A stretch of 64,000 nt of DNA, from assembly GCF_002909255.1 (NCBI RefSeq), contig NZ_PIOB01000013.1, positions 28,429 through 92,428 of the forward strand, written 5' to 3'. Shown here piece after piece: positions 30,993 through 39,900 of this stretch. Position 1 is the stretch's first letter. The number at the start of each line of letters is the position of its first letter. Made by a program: the position numbers and the translations under genes. The notes under the pieces were generated by a model. The model made no database searches. It had not been told where the DNA came from and saw only the letters and a program-made list of their open reading frames with translations. Origin of the DNA: Arenibacter hampyeongensis (GTDB taxonomy: Bacteria > Bacteroidota > Bacteroidia > Flavobacteriales > Flavobacteriaceae).

Positions 30993-31310
30993 AGATTAAA
31001 ATTGGAGGTAAAAATACGATTTATAATCGTCAATCCAATTGGATCAACAACGCCCAAACCCATACATTTTAGGATTTGGGCTTTCGTGAAATAAGAGTGG
31101 ACTTATTTTTCAATGAGGTTAACCATTTATCGCGAAATTGGCAATTTACATGAAATAAGTAATAGTTTTTTTGGGTTTACAATATCAAAGGAATTCATAA
31201 TTATTCACAGGTTAATTGCGTAATTTTAACAAAGCTTATTTACTATTTTAGAGTGACCCAATACTACTTTTGGTGTCTAAAAGTAAAAGAACATTTAAAT
31301 TATAATCATT
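30993..31310. other. Divergent intergenic region
   Basis: About 320 bases between mnmE and the next gene hold promoters for both. A weak hairpin, gcccaaa with tttgggc (about 31050-31081), is visible. Nothing else stands out. Confidence 0.4.
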
Positions 31311-31763
31311 ATGGGAACAATTAAAATTATTACTTTATTGGCAGTGATTCTTATCTGTCAAACCAACTTGGCACAAGCAACCGAAGTTCCTACAGCGCCC
31401 ATTGAGAATACAGAACAAATGGAGCAAGCAAGAATTTTACAGGAAGCCAAAGAAGCCAAGGAAATTCAAAAAAGGGTAGATCGGGCCGAAAGGGATGCAA
31501 TGAAGGCTGAAAAAGCGCAAAAAAAGGCTGAAAAAGAATTGAAAAAGCGGGAAAGACTCTCGTCGGACATAGATTCCAAGAGAAGGTCCATTGCTAAAGA
31601 TTCAAGAAAAATAGAAAAATTTCAGGAGAAAATGACAAAGGATCAGAAAAAGGGTAAACTGTCACCTTTGGCCATAGAGAAGATTAACCAGAAAATTGAC
31701 AAACTGGAGAAGGGTATTGAAAAAGACAAGGACAAATTGGATAAATTGGAGCGCAAACAATAG
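31311..31763 (+). CDS. Secreted coiled-coil protein of unknown function
   Basis: The 150-residue product has a signal peptide (IKIITLLAVILICQTNLAQA) and then a very charged, helical body rich in K, E and R with heptad periodicity, for example AERDAMKAEKAQKKAEKELKK. No domain is recognised. It should be periplasmic. The gene is followed 152 bases later by the DUF4870 gene on the same strand. Confidence 0.75.
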   Translation: MGTIKIITLLAVILICQTNLAQATEVPTAPIENTEQMEQARILQEAKEAKEIQKRVDRAERDAMKAEKAQKKAEKELKKRERLSSDIDSKRRSIAKDSRKIEKFQEKMTKDQKKGKLSPLAIEKINQKIDKLEKGIEKDKDKLDKLERKQ

Positions 31764-31915
31764 CGGGCCCACAAATATTTGAAAGCCAGATAAACCTGTT
31801 GGTGTAACAAAAGTTGGTATTATTCGTCTTATAATTATAACAGCCAAGTTATGGGAATCAGGTAAAGTATGATATTTAGTCCTTTCCTACCCATCTGGAT
31901 TTAATAAAGTAACCG

Positions 31916-32254
31916 ATGAAAGCAGAAAATAGACAATTATTGGTATTGACCCATTTGAGTCAATTATTGGATATAGTTACAGGATTTGGAGGATTTATTG
32001 TTCCCTTGGTTTTGTGGTTAACTCAGAGGGATTCCATTATGAATATGGATGAAAATGGGAAATCGATAATCAATTTTCAAATAAGCATGTTTTTATATAT
32101 CCTAATTTGTATTCCGTTGATTTTACTTTTTGGTTTAGGAATCTTGGGGATCATAGGGGTGGCCATTCTTTGCTTTATATTTCCCATTGTTAATGCTATT
32201 AAAGTATCCAATGGGGAAAGACCGCATTATCCCCTGAGCATAAAGTTTGTGTAG
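31916..32254 (+). CDS. DUF4870 family membrane protein
   Basis: The 112-residue protein has the DUF4870 (Tic20-like) pattern: LTHLSQLLDIVTGFGGFIVPLVLWLTQRD, then GKSIINFQISMFLYILI, and a terminal hydrophobic hairpin with YPLSIKFV. Three to four membrane helices are predicted by eye. Function is unknown. A strong terminator follows 26 bases after the stop. Confidence 0.88.
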   Translation: MKAENRQLLVLTHLSQLLDIVTGFGGFIVPLVLWLTQRDSIMNMDENGKSIINFQISMFLYILICIPLILLFGLGILGIIGVAILCFIFPIVNAIKVSNGERPHYPLSIKFV

Positions 32255-32280
32255 TTGGTAAACATAATTATTTATGCAAA

Positions 32281-32315
32281 AAAGCCGTATTTCAAATGAA
32301 ATACGGCTTTTTTTA
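32281..32315. terminator. Strong bidirectional terminator
   Basis: Perfect 14-bp arms aaagccgtatttca (32281-32294) and tgaaatacggcttt (32297-32310), with A-run before and T-run after. It ends the DUF4870 transcript and may also stop dnaN transcription from the other side. Confidence 0.88.
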
Positions 32316-32376
32316 TAGTGAAAGAGTGGGGTGTATTATGAATTCAACTTTAAATGATAAAATTGAATCTGATTAT

Positions 32377-33495
32377 CTAACTGTTAAGCATTACTGGCAT
32401 TACCAACATGGTAACATTTTCACCTTCATCCAAACCATCAATAGGGGTAAGGATACCGGCCCTGTTGGGAAGACTCATTTCCAATTGTACGTCGTCTGAG
32501 GTAAGGTTGTTCAACATCTCGACCAAGAATCTGGAATTAAATCCTATCTGCATGTCGTCACCTTGGTAAGAACAGGTTAAACGTTCTTCTGCCTTATTAC
32601 TGTAATCTATATCCTCTGCGGAAATATTTAATTCGGCCCCGGCAATTTTTAATCGTATTTGGTGGGTGGTCTTATTGGAAAATATGGAGACTCTCCTAAC
32701 AGAACTTAAGAGTTGGGTTCTGGCAATGGAAAGTTTATTTGGATTCTCCTTTGGGATTACCGCTTCATAATTTGGATATTTTCCATCAATCAATCTACAG
32801 ATCAATATGGTATTTTCAAAACTGAATTTGGCGTTGCTTTCGTTGTATTCAATAAGCACCTCGGTTTCACTGCCCGCTAAAATTCCTTTTAATAAATTCA
32901 AAGGTTTTTTGGGCATTATAAACTCGGCCACTTTGGAGGCCGTTACATCGCTGCGTTGATATTTTACCAATTTATGGGCATCCGTTGCTACGAAGGTTAA
33001 ACTCTCAGGTGAAAATTGAAAGAAGACACCGCTCATTACTGGTCTAAGATCATCGTTGCCAGCGGCAAAAATAGTTTTGTTGATAGCAGTCGCCAATATA
33101 TCGCCAAGTATGGTAGTTGAGGACGGGCTGGACAATTCTACCGATTTCGGAAACTCCGCACCATCTGCGTAGGCCAAGGCATATTTACCGTGGTTGGAAC
33201 TGATCTCTACCGTGTTGTTATCCTCTACCACGAATGTAAGAGGCTGTTCTGGAAAAGTTTTTAATATTTCCAACAACAATTTTGCCGGTACGGCGATGGT
33301 ACCCTCATTGTCTGAATCTACTTCTAATACAGAACTCATGGTGGTTTCCAAATCAGAGGCCGATACGGTAAGTTCCTTCTGATTTAAATCAAAGAGAAAG
33401 TTGTCGAGAATAGGCAAGGTGTTGCTATTGTTAATTACCCCACCTAATACTTGGAGTTGTTTTAGTAAATAAGTGCTAGATACTATAAATTTCAT
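32377..33495 (-). CDS. dnaN: DNA polymerase III beta subunit (sliding clamp)
   Basis: The 372-residue protein shows the three-fold repeated clamp architecture, with MKFIVSSTYLLKQLQVLGGVI at the start, YPNYEAVIPKENPNKL in the middle and the C-terminal LVMPVMLNS that ends every clamp of this family. The dimeric ring tethers polymerase III to DNA and is an essential housekeeping factor. It is the last gene of a leftward run; gldG lies 147 bases upstream, so a separate promoter is likely. Confidence 0.97.
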   Translation of the reverse strand: MKFIVSSTYLLKQLQVLGGVINNSNTLPILDNFLFDLNQKELTVSASDLETTMSSVLEVDSDNEGTIAVPAKLLLEILKTFPEQPLTFVVEDNNTVEISSNHGKYALAYADGAEFPKSVELSSPSSTTILGDILATAINKTIFAAGNDDLRPVMSGVFFQFSPESLTFVATDAHKLVKYQRSDVTASKVAEFIMPKKPLNLLKGILAGSETEVLIEYNESNAKFSFENTILICRLIDGKYPNYEAVIPKENPNKLSIARTQLLSSVRRVSIFSNKTTHQIRLKIAGAELNISAEDIDYSNKAEERLTCSYQGDDMQIGFNSRFLVEMLNNLTSDDVQLEMSLPNRAGILTPIDGLDEGENVTMLVMPVMLNS

Positions 33496-33642
33496 TGGTT
33501 TATTATTTTTTTAAGGAATCTACATTGTTGTACAACCTAAAACAGTGTTTAAATATCTGTTTGAATCCGCAATATTCCTTGAATCACAGTCAAAACAAAG
33601 ATATTTTAATTGTCCTTTTTAAGGAAACAAACTTATCAACAC

Positions 33643-35307
33643 TTATGCCCCATATTTTTTCTTTCTTATGGTGTGCATTAGGAATCCAAAAATAAAGGTC
33701 AAACATAGGGGTAGGCCAATATTAATCAACTGCCATTTGGTTTTTTGATCATTAATTTTTTCCTCATCCAAGAAAGGAATGCTTACTTTCTTATTGCGAA
33801 TGTTTATAAGTCCGGTATCGTCCAATAGGTAATTAAGGCAATTAATCAGAAATTCTTTGTTGCCAAAAAAGTTATTTGTCCATTTATCGTAACCCAATTC
33901 CAAGGGTCTGCCGTTTCTGATCTGGTTTCTGATTAGATCTCCGTCCGAAAGTATGATCATCTTGTTATCAGGGCCATTATCTATGGGTTTAATTAGTTTT
34001 ATGGGTTTTATTCGATTGAGGAAGGTGGATTTAAAGGAGCCCTCAATCAAGAGGCCCAATATCTTATTGCCGTCCTTATATAGATTCTTGTCTGGTGGAG
34101 TATTTATGATGTCCAAATTAATTGGTTTTGGCACACCTTCTGTTTTGGATAATGGTGAGCTTGCCAGCAATATATTTTTCTTGTAATCATTGGCCAAGGT
34201 GTCCATGCTACTTGTAAATTGAAACCTTACCGCTTCCAAGTTATTATTTATTGGATGGTCGTTTTTTGAGAATACCATTGGATTGTAGTACCAGGGAACG
34301 GGATTGTATTGGGAGCTGTTTCCTTCTCCGGTAGCCAAAACTATTTGCGTGAAATATAGATCGTTTACCAAATCCCCATTTAATCTAACACCATATTTAA
34401 AGAAAAAATCGTTGAGGTTAAGATTACGTGGCATAGCCATGGCGGTACCATTTTCATTGAAGAGACTATCCAATTCCATAGCTACTTGATCAATGAGCCA
34501 TAAAGACTTTCCTCCGCCAGTAATAAATTGATCCATGATATATTTCTCGGAATCGGTAAAGGCCTCTGTAGGTTTCGCTATTATGGCAAGATTAAACCCG
34601 TTTAATTGCTGCAAAACCTTTTCAGGATTTGTGGTAACAGAGTCTAAAGTAATGGCACCTATATTGTAATAATCTTTTATAGTGGTTAAATAATCGGCCA
34701 TTAAAATATCCTCCAACTCACCATTGCCCTTAATTATGGCTATTGATTTCTTCCCATTGATGTTCAATCTGGTAAAAGCGTCGGCAAAGGCATATTCCAA
34801 ATGTTGCACGGAATTGTTTACACGCTCCTCCGTAGTTGCACCAAGTTTATTTTTTAGCAGGGGAACCTTGACCGTGCTATTATTGTAATTGACCATGGCC
34901 CAAGGAAAAATAATTTCTTGGGAAACCTTTCCATTTAGTTCAACAGTAACATTGGTGGGCGTAAGGCCCAACCCCTGCAGATCAGTGATAACAGCATCAA
35001 TTGTTGAGGTTCCTTCAAGAGGATTTACAAAATTGAATTTTATATTCCTGTTTTCAGCGGCAAACTCCTCCAATATTTGACGGGTCTCCACTTTCAATTT
35101 AATAAATTCAGGAGGAAGATTTCCATCAAGTAAAATATCGATTATGACTGGGGCATCAAATTCACCTACAGCATTAAGGGCCGATTTGGAAAGGGTATAT
35201 CTATTGTCCTCTGTCAAATCTATCCTTGTATAGATATAACTACCCACAATATTTACGATCAGCAAAATGGAAAAAGCCTTAATTATAGACAACAAACTCT
35301 TTTTCAT
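33643..35307 (-). CDS. gldG: Gliding-motility ABC transporter substrate-binding protein GldG
   Basis: The 554-residue protein has an N-terminal membrane helix (LLSIIKAFSILLIVNIVGSYIY), a large ABC-type-uncharacterised domain with RIDLTEDNRYTLSKSALN, and a C-terminal membrane helix (WQLINIGLPLCLTFIFGFLMH) followed by a basic tail. This is the GldG layout. GldF, GldG and the ATPase GldA, which is not in the window, form an ABC transporter required for gliding in Flavobacterium johnsoniae. The start overlaps the gldF stop by one base. Confidence 0.93.
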   Translation of the reverse strand: MKKSLLSIIKAFSILLIVNIVGSYIYTRIDLTEDNRYTLSKSALNAVGEFDAPVIIDILLDGNLPPEFIKLKVETRQILEEFAAENRNIKFNFVNPLEGTSTIDAVITDLQGLGLTPTNVTVELNGKVSQEIIFPWAMVNYNNSTVKVPLLKNKLGATTEERVNNSVQHLEYAFADAFTRLNINGKKSIAIIKGNGELEDILMADYLTTIKDYYNIGAITLDSVTTNPEKVLQQLNGFNLAIIAKPTEAFTDSEKYIMDQFITGGGKSLWLIDQVAMELDSLFNENGTAMAMPRNLNLNDFFFKYGVRLNGDLVNDLYFTQIVLATGEGNSSQYNPVPWYYNPMVFSKNDHPINNNLEAVRFQFTSSMDTLANDYKKNILLASSPLSKTEGVPKPINLDIINTPPDKNLYKDGNKILGLLIEGSFKSTFLNRIKPIKLIKPIDNGPDNKMIILSDGDLIRNQIRNGRPLELGYDKWTNNFFGNKEFLINCLNYLLDDTGLINIRNKKVSIPFLDEEKINDQKTKWQLINIGLPLCLTFIFGFLMHTIRKKKYGA

Positions 35308-36038
35308 TATCTATTTTGATTTTTAAGTTGGACAATGGTCAGATAAAGAAAAAACAAGGTGAGACTTATAAAATATATTATGTCCCTAGTGTCGAGGACT
35401 CCTCTTGCTATACTTTCAAAATGCACTTTCATTCCAAGGTTTTCAATAAAAAGTATCATTGTTCCAGTAGGAAATATGGTGGCCAAACTTTCAAAACCGT
35501 AGAGCATAAGAAAGCACAGCACCATACCAATGATAAAGGCTACGATTTGATTTTCGGAAAGGGTAGAGGAAAATAATCCAATAGCGGTATAACTTCCAAT
35601 TAACAACAACAGCCCAAAATAGGACCCCGTTACCATTCCCATATCCAAATTACCAATAGTAACCCCTAATTGGGAAATGGTATACACATAAAGAAGTGTG
35701 GGCAATATGGCAATCAATGCAAGACAGAATGTACCTAAAAATTTTCCAAATACAGTTTCCCAGAGTGAAATTGGCTTTATAAGAAGTAGCTCCAAAGTTC
35801 CAAGTTTTTTTTCTTCGGAAAAACTTTTCATGGTTATGGCCGGAATCAAAAAAAGAAATACCCAGGGGGCAAGAAGAAAGAAATTGCTTAGATCGGCAAA
35901 ACCGTATTCGAATATATTGAAAGGCCCCTTAAAGACCCAAAGGAACAGTCCACTGAGCACTAAAAATAATCCTATTACCAGATAACCAATGGGTGAAGCA
36001 AAGAATGATAGAATTTCTCTTTTAAATATGGCAAGCAT
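35307..36038 (-). CDS. gldF: Gliding-motility ABC transporter permease GldF
   Basis: The 243-residue protein has six hydrophobic segments and the typical GldF start MLAIFKREILSFFASPIGYLV, followed by KSFSEEKKLGTLELLLIKP. It is the inner-membrane permease that pairs with GldG, encoded directly downstream with a one-base overlap. A monooxygenase-like gene lies 5 bases upstream, so the cluster is one transcript. Confidence 0.94.
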   Translation of the reverse strand: MLAIFKREILSFFASPIGYLVIGLFLVLSGLFLWVFKGPFNIFEYGFADLSNFFLLAPWVFLFLIPAITMKSFSEEKKLGTLELLLIKPISLWETVFGKFLGTFCLALIAILPTLLYVYTISQLGVTIGNLDMGMVTGSYFGLLLLIGSYTAIGLFSSTLSENQIVAFIIGMVLCFLMLYGFESLATIFPTGTMILFIENLGMKVHFESIARGVLDTRDIIYFISLTLFFLYLTIVQLKNQNR

Positions 36039-36043
36039 GCAAG

Positions 36044-36340
36044 TTAATTAACGGTTTCCTTCTTTATGAGGCTCCAGGCTTCTGGTTTGTCCTCAAATAA
36101 TAGTTTTGTTTTCTTCCAGACCGACTTGAAAAATTCAGAATTCCTATAGTTTTCCAGGTCAGTAGCACTGTTCCAATAACTATAAGTGAAAAATATTTTT
36201 TCGGACTCTTTACTCTGTAACAATTCTAAAAGGTTACAGCCTTCTACCTGTCGGATTTTCTTCTTATTTTCTTCAAAGATGGCCTCAAAACTAGCAATAT
36301 TTTCCTTTTTGAAAGTTAATTTTACAATTCTTACCAACAT
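36044..36340 (-). CDS. Antibiotic-biosynthesis-monooxygenase (ABM) domain protein
   Basis: The 98-residue protein is a single dimeric alpha/beta ABM domain: MLVRIVKLTFKKENIASFEAIF, GCNLLELLQS and SEKIFFTYSYWNSATDLENYRNSEFF. Proteins of this type are often annotated as quinol monooxygenases, but the assignment for this one is not established. The gene lies between a SAM hydrolase-type gene (13 bases upstream) and gldF (5 bases downstream). Confidence 0.82.
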   Translation of the reverse strand: MLVRIVKLTFKKENIASFEAIFEENKKKIRQVEGCNLLELLQSKESEKIFFTYSYWNSATDLENYRNSEFFKSVWKKTKLLFEDKPEAWSLIKKETVN

Positions 36341-36353
36341 TTGTTAATTCTAT

Positions 36354-37184
36354 TTAGCTAAAATTAATCATTACGGTATCCCTATAATCCAGGCCCAACA
36401 GGGTAGAGGCCCCACCAACGGTATTAAGGTCGCTTTTGTAGATAGCAATTTCCAAATAACCGGACGAGTTAAAAAGTGCCAGCAACTCCCCAGGGGATTT
36501 ACGTTGATTTTTTTCCAGATTGTAGTTTATGATGTCCCCATATTTATTGTGTATTTCCCGTATTTTCTTATTTCTGGCCTGCAGTTCAAACGGTCTACCC
36601 TTACCAATGGTCTTGAAAATGTTCTGCTGAATGTTGGTAACCACATTTCCATAGTTATCAATATATATGACACTGCCCGAAATGGTCGTTTGGTTATCGG
36701 AAATTCTAGGGTTGAATTCCCTTAGGTCTTTTAGGTCCTTAAATGGCCTGCCAATTACTTCCAATTTACCACCCCGTGCAATATGGCTTGCAGCCTTAAC
36801 AAAAACATCCATTTCCGGAAACGAACTGTCTATAGTATTTGGTAATTGAATTTCCACCACTTTTTCTGGAACTATTTCAGAAATTATGAGCCCAATTACC
36901 CCATTATTGGCCATTATGAAATAATGATTGTCCACCAAAACCGCTATATGTTGGTTTTCGGGGGACAATTCGGAATCCACACCCACAATATGGATACTGC
37001 CATCTGGAAAGTTTTTATAGGAATTTTTTAGTATATAGGCACATTCCTGAATGTTGAACGGGGCTATGGAGTGTGAAATATCAACAATTTTGACATCCGA
37101 CAATTCCTTGTAAATTGTCCCTTTTATGGCGCCTACAAAATGATCTTTATGTCCAAAATCAGTAGTTAATGTAATTATAGCCAT
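36354..37184 (-). CDS. SAM hydroxide adenosyltransferase (DUF62 family)
   Basis: The 276-residue protein begins with ITLTTDFGHKDHFVGAIKG, the hallmark of the DUF62/chlorinase-fluorinase fold, and contains DISHSIAPFNIQECAYIL and the C-terminal IYIDNYGNVVTNI. Most members hydrolyse S-adenosylmethionine to adenosine and methionine with a conserved Asp-Arg-His set. No halogenase-specific loop is evident. It is the first gene of the leftward gldF/gldG operon and diverges from phoH. Confidence 0.9.
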   Translation of the reverse strand: MAIITLTTDFGHKDHFVGAIKGTIYKELSDVKIVDISHSIAPFNIQECAYILKNSYKNFPDGSIHIVGVDSELSPENQHIAVLVDNHYFIMANNGVIGLIISEIVPEKVVEIQLPNTIDSSFPEMDVFVKAASHIARGGKLEVIGRPFKDLKDLREFNPRISDNQTTISGSVIYIDNYGNVVTNIQQNIFKTIGKGRPFELQARNKKIREIHNKYGDIINYNLEKNQRKSPGELLALFNSSGYLEIAIYKSDLNTVGGASTLLGLDYRDTVMINFS

Positions 37185-37313
37185 AGAGGACTGTTGATAT
37201 GTTTTTAGGTTGGTAAGTTGTTTTTTTACTTAAGTTTGTTAAACAAAATTACACAAAAAATCAGCGAAGCAAAATATATATTTCATATCTAAACTTAATA
37301 ACACCTCTCTTCT

Positions 37314-38267
37314 TTGAACGAACTTATAATAGAACTTACAGACATTAGCCCAAGGGAATTTTTTGGGCAGAATAATGAGAATATAGATTTGTTAAAAAAG
37401 CACTTTCCAAAGCTTAAAATTGTGGCAAGGGGAAACAAAATAAAGGTTTATGGGGATGAAGATCTATTGGACGAATTTGACCGAAGGTTCGATCTTCTAA
37501 CCGCCCACTACGCCAAGTATAATAAATTGGATGAAAATAGTATAGAGCGACTTTTGGCCAGCAATGGACAGGAGGAATATGAATCCTCCGAAATAAGCGG
37601 GGAAGTTCTGGTCCATGGCGTAAGCGGTAGACTAATAAAGGCCCAAACCGTAAACCAGCGAAGACTGGTTGACGCTGCCAGAACCAACGATATGGTTTTT
37701 GCAGTTGGACCGGCAGGTACCGGAAAAACATATACCGGGGTAGCATTGGCCGTAAAGGCTTTAAAGGAAAAACAGGTAAAACGTATTATTCTGACAAGAC
37801 CAGCGGTTGAGGCAGGTGAAAATTTAGGTTTTCTACCTGGCGATCTTAAGGAAAAGTTGGATCCCTATATGCAACCTTTGTACGATGCCTTAAGGGATAT
37901 GATAGCGCCTGAAAAATTGGCGCTTTATATTGAAAATGGTACCATACAAATTGCACCAATGGCCTTTATGCGAGGAAGAACCTTGGACAACGCTTTTGTA
38001 ATTTTGGATGAAGCCCAAAACACTACCCATGCACAGATGAAGATGTTCCTTACAAGAATGGGGAAAAATGCAAAATTTTTAATCAATGGAGATCCGGGAC
38101 AAATAGATTTGCCTAGACGATTAATTTCAGGATTAAAAGAAGCTCTTTTAGTTCTGCAAAATGTTGAAGGTATAGAGATCATTTATTTGGACGATAAGGA
38201 TGTAATAAGACATAAACTGGTTAAAAAGGTAATAGAAGCCTATAAAGGAATTGAGCATAATAATTGA
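37314..38267 (+). CDS. PhoH-family ATPase
   Basis: The 317-residue protein uses TTG at 37314; no in-frame ATG precedes the conserved [18 protein letters not shown] region, and the next ATG would remove essential sequence. The ATPase domain shows [15 protein letters not shown] (Walker A), [20 protein letters not shown] and [15 protein letters not shown] (Walker B). The N-terminal region is a KH-like RNA-binding unit. PhoH proteins are thought to act in RNA metabolism. purC starts 10 bases downstream. Confidence 0.93.
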   Translation: MNELIIELTDISPREFFGQNNENIDLLKKHFPKLKIVARGNKIKVYGDEDLLDEFDRRFDLLTAHYAKYNKLDENSIERLLASNGQEEYESSEISGEVLVHGVSGRLIKAQTVNQRRLVDAARTNDMVFAVGPAGTGKTYTGVALAVKALKEKQVKRIILTRPAVEAGENLGFLPGDLKEKLDPYMQPLYDALRDMIAPEKLALYIENGTIQIAPMAFMRGRTLDNAFVILDEAQNTTHAQMKMFLTRMGKNAKFLINGDPGQIDLPRRLISGLKEALLVLQNVEGIEIIYLDDKDVIRHKLVKKVIEAYKGIEHNN

Positions 38268-38277
38268 TAGTTGTAGA

Positions 38278-39234
38278 ATGAGCAATACGATAATTGATAC
38301 GAATTTTCATTTTCCCGGACAAACAAGTCTATACAAGGGAAAAGTAAGGGAAGTATATCATCTTGAAAATAATATTTTGGTAATGGTAGCTACGGATAGG
38401 CTATCGGCTTTTGACGTGGTTATGCCCAAGGGGATTCCATACAAGGGGCAAATTTTAAATCAGATTGCCACCAAGATGATGGCAGATACTGCCGATATAG
38501 TCCCCAATTGGCTTATGGCCACCCCAGACCCCAATGTTGCCGTAGGCTATGCCTGCGAGCCATTTAAGGTGGAAATGGTTATAAGAGGATATCTTTCCGG
38601 ACACTCGGCAAGGGAATATAAACTGGGAAAAAGAGTGCTTTGTGGAGTTGCCATGCCACATGGATTGAATGAAAATGACAAGTTCCCTTCCCCAATTATT
38701 ACTCCGGCGACCAAGGCAGAAATGGGAGACCACGATGAAGATATTTCTAAGGAAGCCATTTTGGAAAGAGGTATAGTAAATGAGGAGGATTATCTAATAC
38801 TCGAAAAGTATACAAAAGCACTCTTCCAAAGGGGCACGGAAATTGCCGCTAAAAGAGGATTGATTTTGGTGGATACCAAATATGAATTTGGGAAGACCAA
38901 AGATGGGAAGATCGTATTGATAGATGAAATTCATACACCGGATTCCTCCCGATATTTCTATGCTGAAGGCTATGGGGAACGCCAGAATAGAGGAGAGGCT
39001 CAAAAGCAATTATCCAAGGAATTCGTGCGGCAATGGTTGATAAGCAATAATTTCCAAGGCTTAAAGGGACAGGTAGTTCCAGAAATGACCGATGCCTACA
39101 TACAAATAGTTTCGGAACGGTATATTGAACTTTATGAAAATATTACTGGGGAAAAATTTATCAAAGCCGACATTTCGGATATACAGGCAAGAATAGAGAA
39201 AAATGTTTTGGGATACCTATCATCCCTAAAATAA
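38278..39234 (+). CDS. purC: Phosphoribosylaminoimidazole-succinocarboxamide synthase
   Basis: From ATG 38278 the product is 318 residues; the frame extends 9 codons left into the end of phoH, which is not conserved sequence. Signature segments are [11 protein letters not shown], the ATP-binding start of the SAICAR synthetase fold, and [13 protein letters not shown] and LVDTKYEFG. The enzyme joins aspartate to CAIR in purine synthesis. Translation is probably coupled to phoH. Confidence 0.96.
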   Translation: MSNTIIDTNFHFPGQTSLYKGKVREVYHLENNILVMVATDRLSAFDVVMPKGIPYKGQILNQIATKMMADTADIVPNWLMATPDPNVAVGYACEPFKVEMVIRGYLSGHSAREYKLGKRVLCGVAMPHGLNENDKFPSPIITPATKAEMGDHDEDISKEAILERGIVNEEDYLILEKYTKALFQRGTEIAAKRGLILVDTKYEFGKTKDGKIVLIDEIHTPDSSRYFYAEGYGERQNRGEAQKQLSKEFVRQWLISNNFQGLKGQVVPEMTDAYIQIVSERYIELYENITGEKFIKADISDIQARIEKNVLGYLSSLK

Positions 39235-39900
39235 TCATCCCATTTTTAACAGGTCTTTTAATCTTAATTGGCCTTTGCTTTTTAAGCGACTCTTTATTTT
39301 TAAAAAGGCTATTGCAGTAATGAAGGCATCACCCATAGCGGTGTGTCTGTCCTTTTTTGAAATGTCAAACTTTTCAGCCAATTCATCCAATGAGTAGTGT
39401 TCCTTCTTTTTGAACACATTGGAGGTAAGGAGCGTTTTTTTGTAAAGGTGCGAAGTGTCCAATACCTTGTTCCTTAATTTAGGAAGTCCATTTCTTTCCA
39501 AAGCCCTGTTGATCATAGTAACATCAAAAATAGCATGGTGGGCTACAATTACCGCATTCTTTAAATACCCCAAGAATTTTTCCAAGGCTTCAATTTCACT
39601 TATACAGGAGGCCCCGCCATTTTTAAGGATACCATGGATTTTGGCGGTATCTGCATTGTAATGTTCCTGTTTTAAAAAGAGTTCCAAACTGTTGTTTATA
39701 GCGATATTCCTGTCAACCAGACTAAGCGCTCCAATACACAATATCCTATCGTTTAAATAGTCGAATCCGGTAGTTTCTGTATCTAGGACCACGAATCTTA
39801 CCAAACTAAGGTCATCTGTTGGCTTTTCATTAAAACTATTCTCATATTCCAACCAAAAGTCAGGATACTCGTTTACTTCTTTCTTAAAAAAATCTATCAT
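39235..39900 (-). CDS. DnaQ-like 3'-5' exonuclease
   Basis: The 221-residue protein has the DEDDh motifs of DNA polymerase III epsilon-like exonucleases: VVLDTETTGFDY (D40, E42), VAHHAIFDVTMI and HTAMGDAFIT near 185. The N-terminal 35 residues are an extension outside the domain. It overlaps the CBS/DUF294 gene upstream by 4 bases, a pairing frequent in bacteria and suggestive of a shared, poorly understood role in nucleotide or RNA turnover. Confidence 0.9.
   Translation of the reverse strand: MIDFFKKEVNEYPDFWLEYENSFNEKPTDDLSLVRFVVLDTETTGFDYLNDRILCIGALSLVDRNIAINNSLELFLKQEHYNADTAKIHGILKNGGASCISEIEALEKFLGYLKNAVIVAHHAIFDVTMINRALERNGLPKLRNKVLDTSHLYKKTLLTSNVFKKKEHYSLDELAEKFDISKKDRHTAMGDAFITAIAFLKIKSRLKSKGQLRLKDLLKMG

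Noticed and set aside
36354..37184. Chlorinase or fluorinase
   Set aside because: The fold is right, but the extra loop typical of halogenases was not seen and the housekeeping context points to the hydroxide adenosyltransferase group.
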